NCBI GenBank assembly: GCA_030639555.1
Contig: DAOWCM010000058.1
Span: 1 to 10,173 of the forward strand
Reading direction: 5' to 3'
Length of the DNA stretch: 10,173 nt
Source of the DNA: Candidatus Eiseniibacteriota bacterium
GTDB lineage: Bacteria; Joyebacterota; Joyebacteria; Joyebacterales; Joyebacteraceae
The notes below the pieces were generated by a model. It was not told where the DNA came from, did no database searches, and saw only the letters and a list, made by a program, of their open reading frames with translations. Of the stretch, positions 6,228 to 10,173 are shown one piece after another (the first letter of the stretch is position 1; every line of letters starts with the position of its first letter). Both the position numbers and the translations under genes were made by a program.

Positions 6228-7136
6228 ATGGGAGTCACTCGGTACAGCCTCGGGCGCGGGAGGGTCACTGCCGACCACACCGGCCGCGCCGTCCTGATGA
6301 TGGTCCTCTCCGGGTTATCGTTCTCGCTCGTCGCGATCATGGTCAGACTGGCCGGCGATGTGCCGCTCTACGAGAAGGTGTTCTTCCGCAGTATCGTAAT
6401 GCTGGTCGCCATGGGCGCAGTGGCCGCGCGGAGCCACGAGAATCCTTTCGCGCGAAACCCGCGCATTCCGGCGCTGGTTCTCCGCGGAGTGTTTGGCACC
6501 GGCGCCATGTTCCTCTACTTCTATGCCATCGAGCATCTTACGGTCGGTGACGCGACCGTGCTCAATAAGCTGTCTCCGTTCTTCGTGGCCGTCTTTGCCA
6601 TGCTGTTCCTGCGAGAGAAGCTCTCCCGCCATGTTATTCCCGTTCTGCTTGTCGCGTTCGCTGGCGCCGCCCTCATCATCAGGCCGCAGCTGAGCTTCCA
6701 GGCACTGCCGGCGATTGGTGGGTTCGTGTCCGCGGCCGCGTCGGGCGCCGCCTATACAGTGGTGCGCCACCTGCGCGGGAGCGAGCCCCCCTACAGGATT
6801 GTGTTCTACTTCGCGCTCGTGTCCGTCGCGGTGTCGGTGCCGCCGATGGTCCTTCACTTCGTCCGGCCGGAGGGTCTCCAGTGGCTTTACCTGATCGGGG
6901 GAGGGGTCTTCGCGACGACCGGGCAGGTCGCGCTGACGCTCGGCTACCATCAGGCCCCCGCGACCAAGGTGTCGATCTACGTCTACGCGCACGTCATCTT
7001 CGCATTCCTGCTGGGGCTCGTCCTTCTGGGCGAGGTGCCGGACGCCTTCAGCATCGTCGGGACCGTCATGATCCTAGTGGCAGCGATTTACAACTACCGC
7101 AGGGTCTTCGCTGACGCGGTGACATCGACCGGCTGA
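6228..7136 (+). CDS. DMT-superfamily (EamA) transporter
   Basis: A 302-residue integral membrane protein with about ten hydrophobic helices in two EamA repeats (roughly 20-152 and 158-292). Motifs include VFFRS (51-55), the helix-4 region NKLSPFF (113-119) followed by LREKLS (128-133), and the matching second-repeat LLGEVPDAFSIVG. These are typical of drug/metabolite exporters of unknown substrate. GAGAGG at 6214-6219, eight bases before the ATG, supports the start. It is transcribed divergently from arsR across 115 bases and ends just before a bidirectional hairpin. I see no clear plus-strand promoter, so its regulation is uncertain. Export of an organoarsenical or amino-acid-like metabolite is possible but is only inferred from position. 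Confidence 0.88.
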   Translation: MGVTRYSLGRGRVTADHTGRAVLMMVLSGLSFSLVAIMVRLAGDVPLYEKVFFRSIVMLVAMGAVAARSHENPFARNPRIPALVLRGVFGTGAMFLYFYAIEHLTVGDATVLNKLSPFFVAVFAMLFLREKLSRHVIPVLLVAFAGAALIIRPQLSFQALPAIGGFVSAAASGAAYTVVRHLRGSEPPYRIVFYFALVSVAVSVPPMVLHFVRPEGLQWLYLIGGGVFATTGQVALTLGYHQAPATKVSIYVYAHVIFAFLLGLVLLGEVPDAFSIVGTVMILVAAIYNYRRVFADAVTSTG

Positions 7137-7143
7137 TCTGAGG

Positions 7144-7176
7144 CGGGCGGACCCCGCAACGCTCGGGGCCCGCCCG
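7144..7176. terminator. GC-rich hairpin between convergent genes
   Basis: Arms 7144-7156 and 7164-7176 form a 13-bp stem with one mismatch and a seven-base loop. It lies between the DMT stop (7136) and the stop of the minus-strand Cys-rich gene (7187). There is no clear T-tract, so termination in one or both directions is inferred from stem strength and location. Confidence 0.55.
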
Positions 7177-7186
7177 GACCGTGGGG

Positions 7187-7354
7187 CTACTTGTCTTCCT
7201 CGGGGCAGCAGTCCACCTCTGCTGAATCACTCGTCCCGCATCTGATGACGACGGTCCTGCTGCCGTCGGACTCCTCGCAGCAGCTCTCGACCGGAATGCA
7301 GCACTCGCCTCCGGATTCGCACTTGATGATGACCTTGCACTTCTTCTCGTCCAT
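7187..7354 (-). CDS. Cys-rich 55-residue protein, possible metal-binding miniprotein
   Basis: A small soluble, acidic protein that I do not recognise. It has nine cysteines in 55 residues (C6, C12, C18, C19, C25, C26, C39, C49, C50), including three CC pairs. Two halves look duplicated: KVIIKC-ESGGECC early and TVVIRC-GTSDSAEVDCC late, suggesting two beta-hairpin-like metal sites. AAGGGGGTGA, close to the Shine-Dalgarno consensus, precedes ATG 7354, so this start is preferred over an in-frame GTG/ATG extension to 7423 that lacks such a site. A strong promoter and an ArsR-like palindrome lie about 100 bases upstream. Binding of arsenite, copper or another soft metal is inferred from Cys content and regulation. 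It could instead be a redox or zinc-site protein. Confidence 0.78.
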   Translation of the reverse strand: MDEKKCKVIIKCESGGECCIPVESCCEESDGSRTVVIRCGTSDSAEVDCCPEEDK

Positions 7355-7426
7355 GTCTCTCACCCCCTTTCGGACGGATTCCGACTCTCCTGCCTGCTCT
7401 GTGCGCGAACTCCTGCGCGCCACAGA

Positions 7427-7452
7427 TTCGACACTTCGACACTTATCGAAGT
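7427..7452. promoter_or_regulatory. Candidate ArsR-family operator upstream of the Cys-rich miniprotein
   Basis: Positions 7433-7452 form a palindrome with perfect 7-bp arms (ACTTCGA and TCGAAGT) around a 6-base centre. The TTCG-N8-CGAA core is 7435-7450. An extra copy of TTCGACAC (7427-7434) abuts the first arm in direct orientation (7435-7442), which could give a third half-site. It overlaps the last base of the -10 and covers the expected transcription start. Confidence 0.68.
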
Positions 7453-7478
7453 TTAATCCGAAAGGGATGGCCCGTCAA
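7450..7478 (-). promoter_or_regulatory. Promoter of the Cys-rich miniprotein (TTGACG-N17-TAAACT)
   Basis: On the minus strand TTGACG (7473-7478) and TAAACT (7450-7455) are separated by 17 bases. Transcription is expected to start near 7443-7442, giving a leader of about 90 bases before ATG 7354. No other gene lies between promoter and ATG. Confidence 0.75.
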
Positions 7479-7494
7479 GTGGAGTGCAAGAAGA

Positions 7495-7525
7495 ACCCCG
7501 CGCGAGTGTCATCCTCGCGCGGGGT
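7495..7525 (-). terminator. Hairpin terminator of the selenoprotein gene
   Basis: A perfect 12-bp stem (7495-7506 with 7514-7525) and a seven-base loop, 50 bases beyond the minus-strand stop at 7575. On the minus strand the stem is followed by GTTCTTG, a weak T-rich run. It also separates the gene from the promoter of the Cys-rich miniprotein at 7478. Confidence 0.7.
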
Positions 7526-7574
7526 GGAAGATGCTCCGTGCGCTCGTGCGGCCGCCTGAGCGCGGTCGGGGGCG

Positions 7575-9206
7575 CTAGCCCGCGTCTCTCCAGGCGATGA
7601 GTGTCTCGATCTCCTTGTCGAGACGGTCCCCGATCTCGTCGGTGTAGCCCAGGTGCCTGAACACCGCCCTGCCTTCCTCGTCGATGAGAACGGTCACCGG
7701 GATCGCGAAGACCCCGTAGGCGTTGGAGACCTTATCGTCGGTGTCGCTCAGCAGGATGTGCCTGGCGTTGTTCTCTTCAAGGAAGCTCTCGGCTTGCGCG
7801 CCGCCCGCCCCCGTGTCGATCGAGACGAACTGCACTCCCAGCTCCTCGTACTTCTCGTGAAGCTCAACGAGGCGTGGAAACTCCACGCGGCAGGCCCCTC
7901 AGCCATACGACCAGAAGTTGAGGACAAGAACGTCTCCGCGGAAGCTGTCCAGGCTGATCGTCTCACCGTCGGCGGCTCGAAGACGGAACGCCGGGGCCGC
8001 CTTCACTCCCTCGTAGCGCAGGTCTGCAAGCAGCTCCTCCACAGCGGAGGCGTCTCCATCGCGCTGGACGAGCAGCGCGGCCAGGTCGCCGCGAGCGGGG
8101 TCATCGGAATCGACGGACCTCGCGGCCACCATGGCAAGAAGCTCTATCTGCTCGTCGGTCATACCGGCGGAGTCGTACGCCGTCAGGAGGTGCTGCACGG
8201 TCTCGTTGTCCGACGTGAGCGTCTCGTCCATCAGCGTCACCGCGGTCTTCAGATAGCCGGCGGCCTCGGCGTACTCGCCGGCGGCGTAGTGAGCCCATCC
8301 TACCGTGTTGAGGACCATCGTGCTGTCGTACCGCGAAGACGCGAACGCCAGGGCCTTCTTGCTGAGCGTAACGGCAACGTCGGGGGCCAGGCCCCGCTCG
8401 GCCATGTCGTAGGCGATGCGGTTCATGGGCTCAGAGTCGGTCAGCCCTTCGAGCTCGGCCATCGCCACGGCGGCCTCGACCGCCCGACCCTCGTTCTCCG
8501 AGATTGCGATATCGTAGACCGCGGCGTTGAGCGCCGCGATGGCCATCGGGAGCTCGGTCTGTCCCGCGAGCTGCTGCGAGCGTGAGAGCGCGGCCTCGAA
8601 ACCCTGCTCCTCTACGACGGAGGTCAGGAGCCTCCTGTATGCCATGTCCAGCATCGACCCCCACATGCCGTACTCGTCCCTGTCCGTTGCCCTTTCGGCC
8701 GCCAGCGCTACCCTGAGAGTCAGCTCGGGGTCCGTGTGCTCGCTCCGCTGGTGGAAGTAGACGATCCAGTGGTAAGGCTCCATCGGCGCGTCGTTCACCT
8801 CGATCATGGCGCGCGCCAAATCCTCCGCCCTCTCCGCGCGCGCGGGGTCCTCGGTCTCGATCAGCGCCCTGTCGAGCCTGGCGATGATCCGGTAGCGAAG
8901 CCACGCCGTCAGGTCCTCCGTGTAGAGCGCCTCGTACAGTTCGATGACTGACTCAGTGTCGTCGGCACCGCGGAACTCAGACGCCGCGGCATCGAGGGCC
9001 CTCAGGAGAAGCTCTCGGTCGGCCATCTGATTGTTGACCAGAAAGATGAGGGCGGCTTCCTTCTTGGCCGTCAGATCCTCCATCATCTCGATGGCCTCGA
9101 CCTGCTTCTGGAGCTCGGACTCCCTGTAGGCCGGCAGCCACCACATGAACACGACAGCGGCGACGACCACGATGACCGCGACGGTGATCAGGAATCCTCG
9201 TCTCAC
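7575..9206 (-). CDS. Selenocysteine-containing membrane-anchored TPR/thioredoxin (TlpA-like) protein
   Basis: One 543-residue protein read through an in-frame TGA at 7899-7901 as selenocysteine (U436). Residues 4-23 are an N-terminal signal anchor, so the rest should face the periplasm or cell exterior. A long helical region follows, with a TPR-like unit at about 297-330. From about 404 there is a TlpA-type thioredoxin domain: APAFRL, then LVLNFWSYG-U-GAC-R, then cis-proline P502 in GVFAIPVT. In normal relatives NFWxxWCGPCR stands here, so the TGA falls exactly on the first redox Cys, giving a UxxC pair with C439. Homology continues on both sides of the TGA in the same frame. A SECIS-like hairpin follows at the right distance. 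The start is GTG, with GGAGG five bases before it. It is likely a thiol-disulphide reductase; its partner is unknown. Naive annotation would split it at 7899. Confidence 0.87.
7872..7888 (-). promoter_or_regulatory. Bacterial SECIS-like hairpin after the in-frame TGA
   Basis: On the minus strand GCGTGGA-GTT-TCCACGC forms a perfect 7-bp stem with a GTT apical loop. The stem begins 10 bases after the TGA, so the loop starts 17 bases after it. Known bacterial SECIS elements have a small stem-loop in the coding region just 3' of UGA, a G at the start of the apical loop (often GU), and about 16-37 bases between UGA and loop. All three hold here. It would be bound by SelB carrying Sec-tRNA. Confidence 0.8.
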
Positions 9207-9310
9207 GTGACCCTCCCTTTCTCGTGGCTCAGGGCTCTCCGCCAGGGGTCTTCCCCCTCACGGAAGTCCTCTGTTGATAGCACGGCGCGGATACTACCAC
9301 GAGTTTCGAA

Positions 9311-9339
9311 TTGACTTCCACCGATTCCTCAGATAGGCT
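9311..9339 (+). promoter_or_regulatory. Candidate promoter of endonuclease V gene
   Basis: TTGACT (9311-9316) and TAGGCT (9334-9339) are 17 bases apart on the plus strand. Transcription would start near 9346-9347, about 20 bases before the chosen ATG at 9367. The -10 match is imperfect. Confidence 0.55.
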
Positions 9340-9366
9340 ATCTTGTGTTGTCATTGGGAGATGCGG

Positions 9367-10041
9367 ATGATGGTGGCCGAGATTCACCCTTGGGCCGTGT
9401 CCGTCCAGGATGCGTTCCAGATTCAGAAGGAACTGACGCGAGAACTGCTCTTTGAGGACGATACGGACGACCCGGCGCTCATAGCTGGCGTCGACGTCGC
9501 CTTCTCGAGGGCGCGCGATCTCCTCTATGCGGCCATCGTTGTGCTCGATGCTGAGACGATGCAGCCGGTCGAGGTCGCGTCGGCCGCGCAGCAACCCGTC
9601 TTCCCCTATGTGCCCGGACTGCTCACGTTCCGTGAGGGGCCCGTGGTGCTTCAAGCCTACGAGAAGCTGAAGCTCGAGCCCGACCTCATGATGTTCGATG
9701 GTCAGGGCATCGCCCATCCGCGCGGACTGGGACTGGCGGCGCACATGGGCGTGCTTCTGGACAAGCCGTCCATCGGCTGCGCGAAGTCCAGACTCGTGGG
9801 CGAGTTCAAGGAGCCGAAGCAGAAGCGCGGCGCGATGCGGACCCTCAGCCTGCACAGGAAGAAGGTCGGCGTCGTGCTGCGGACCAAGGACAATACCAAA
9901 CCGCTGTTCGTGTCGCCCGGCCACCGGATCACGGTCGAGACCGCCGCGAAGTGGGTTCTGGAGGCGGGACGGGGCTACCGTCTGCCCGAGCCGACCCGGC
10001 TGGCGCACCACGAGGCGGCGCGGGCCAAGCGCGCAAGATAG
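9367..10041 (+). CDS. nfi: Endonuclease V (deoxyinosine 3'-endonuclease)
   Basis: A 224-residue DNA-repair enzyme that nicks DNA at the second phosphodiester 3' to deoxyinosine and other deaminated bases, using Mg2+. The metal-binding acidic residues sit in IAGVDVAF (D43), FREGP (E90) and FDGQGIAHPRGLGLAAHMGV (D111). PYVPG (80-84) is the wedge that senses the lesion, and CAKSRLVG and PLFVSPGHRI are further family motifs. Length is typical. Candidate starts are a TTG at 9343 and ATGs at 9361, 9367 and 9370. GGGAG at 9356-9360 is six bases before 9367, which makes that ATG the best choice. It has its own promoter-like sequence and runs divergently from the selenoprotein gene across 160 bases, so it is probably unrelated to the metal genes. 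Confidence 0.95.
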   Translation: MMVAEIHPWAVSVQDAFQIQKELTRELLFEDDTDDPALIAGVDVAFSRARDLLYAAIVVLDAETMQPVEVASAAQQPVFPYVPGLLTFREGPVVLQAYEKLKLEPDLMMFDGQGIAHPRGLGLAAHMGVLLDKPSIGCAKSRLVGEFKEPKQKRGAMRTLSLHRKKVGVVLRTKDNTKPLFVSPGHRITVETAAKWVLEAGRGYRLPEPTRLAHHEAARAKRAR

Positions 10042-10106
10042 CATAGACGTCAGAAGCAAGGAGAGCACGGGTGGAGCTATACGATATAGGGATGGGAGGT
10101 GTTGAG

Positions 10107-10173
10107 ATGCCGAATGCGTTTCCTGCATGTCGCCAGTGTGAGAAGGGAGTCCTGATTCCCCTTTCGGACTACG
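10107..10173 (+). CDS. Start of a CxxC (zinc-ribbon-like) protein, 3'-partial
   Basis: Twenty-two residues are visible, beginning MPNAFPACRQCEKG and cut by the right edge. A strong GGGAGGT (10094-10100), six bases before the ATG, supports a real start. The single CxxC (C8, C11) near the N-terminus suggests half of a zinc ribbon; the second pair would lie beyond the window. It follows endonuclease V by 65 bases on the same strand. A short perfect inverted repeat (CTATA-CGA-TATAG, 10077-10089) lies just upstream. Function cannot be assigned. Confidence 0.6.
   Translation, partial: MPNAFPACRQCEKGVLIPLSDY

Noticed and set aside
7575..7886. A separate 103-residue thioredoxin gene starting at a GTG, or a pseudogene split by a nonsense codon
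   Set aside because: The GTG lies inside the thioredoxin domain after the active site, has no ribosome binding site and is in frame with the upstream part. The TGA sits at the redox Cys with a SECIS-like hairpin after it, so selenocysteine read-through is the better reading.
10077..10089. CTATACGATATAG inverted repeat as an operator
   Set aside because: It has only 5-bp arms, occurs once, and lacks a convincing -35/-10 pair nearby. It is noted only as part of the upstream region of the partial CxxC gene.

Overview
The window is high-GC, densely coding bacterial DNA with short gaps and no mobile elements, rRNA, tRNA or CRISPR arrays. It carries metal and metalloid genes, a CopB-type ATPase, an arsenosugar-type radical SAM cluster and a gene that must be read with selenocysteine. 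This suggests an environmental, possibly uncultured bacterium with a working UGA-selenocysteine system. No phylum can be assigned from what is visible.

Layout. (a) 1-3029, plus strand: a three-gene run with a CPH-motif (P1B-3) heavy-metal ATPase that has an unusual lysine-rich, membrane-anchored N-terminal extension running off the left edge, a short PepSY-type membrane protein and a small SHOCT membrane protein. (b) 6112 down to 3118, minus strand: a Cys-rich ArsR repressor, then after 207 nt a tightly packed trio of family-2 glycosyltransferase, ArsS radical SAM enzyme and CofC-like glycosyltransferase. The trio matches the 'rSAM/selenodomain-associated' set now tied to arsenosugar biosynthesis. 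(c) 6228-7136, plus strand: a DMT/EamA transporter divergent from arsR. (d) 7354-7187, minus strand: a 55-residue protein with nine cysteines. (e) 9206-7575, minus strand: a membrane-anchored helical/TPR protein ending in a TlpA-like thioredoxin domain, whose first active-site Cys is encoded by an in-frame TGA followed by a bacterial SECIS-like hairpin. (f) 9367-10041, plus strand: endonuclease V. (g) From 10107: the start of a CxxC protein cut by the right edge.

Two results stand out. First, 7575-9206 reads as one selenoprotein gene with a UxxC motif, not as two genes or a pseudogene. Second, the promoters of arsR and of the Cys-rich miniprotein carry related 16-bp TTCG-N8-CGAA palindromes. 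Both start on the last T of a good sigma70 -10 hexamer, so one regulator, most simply this ArsR, probably controls both. The arsR promoter also places the expected transcription start on the A of the ATG, which implies a leaderless message.

Together the genes suggest a metal and metalloid handling neighbourhood: copper or silver export in (a), arsenic sensing and organoarsenical synthesis in (b), possibly thiol chelation in (d) and envelope thiol redox in (e). The link of (c), (d) and (e) to arsenic is inference from position and the shared operator.
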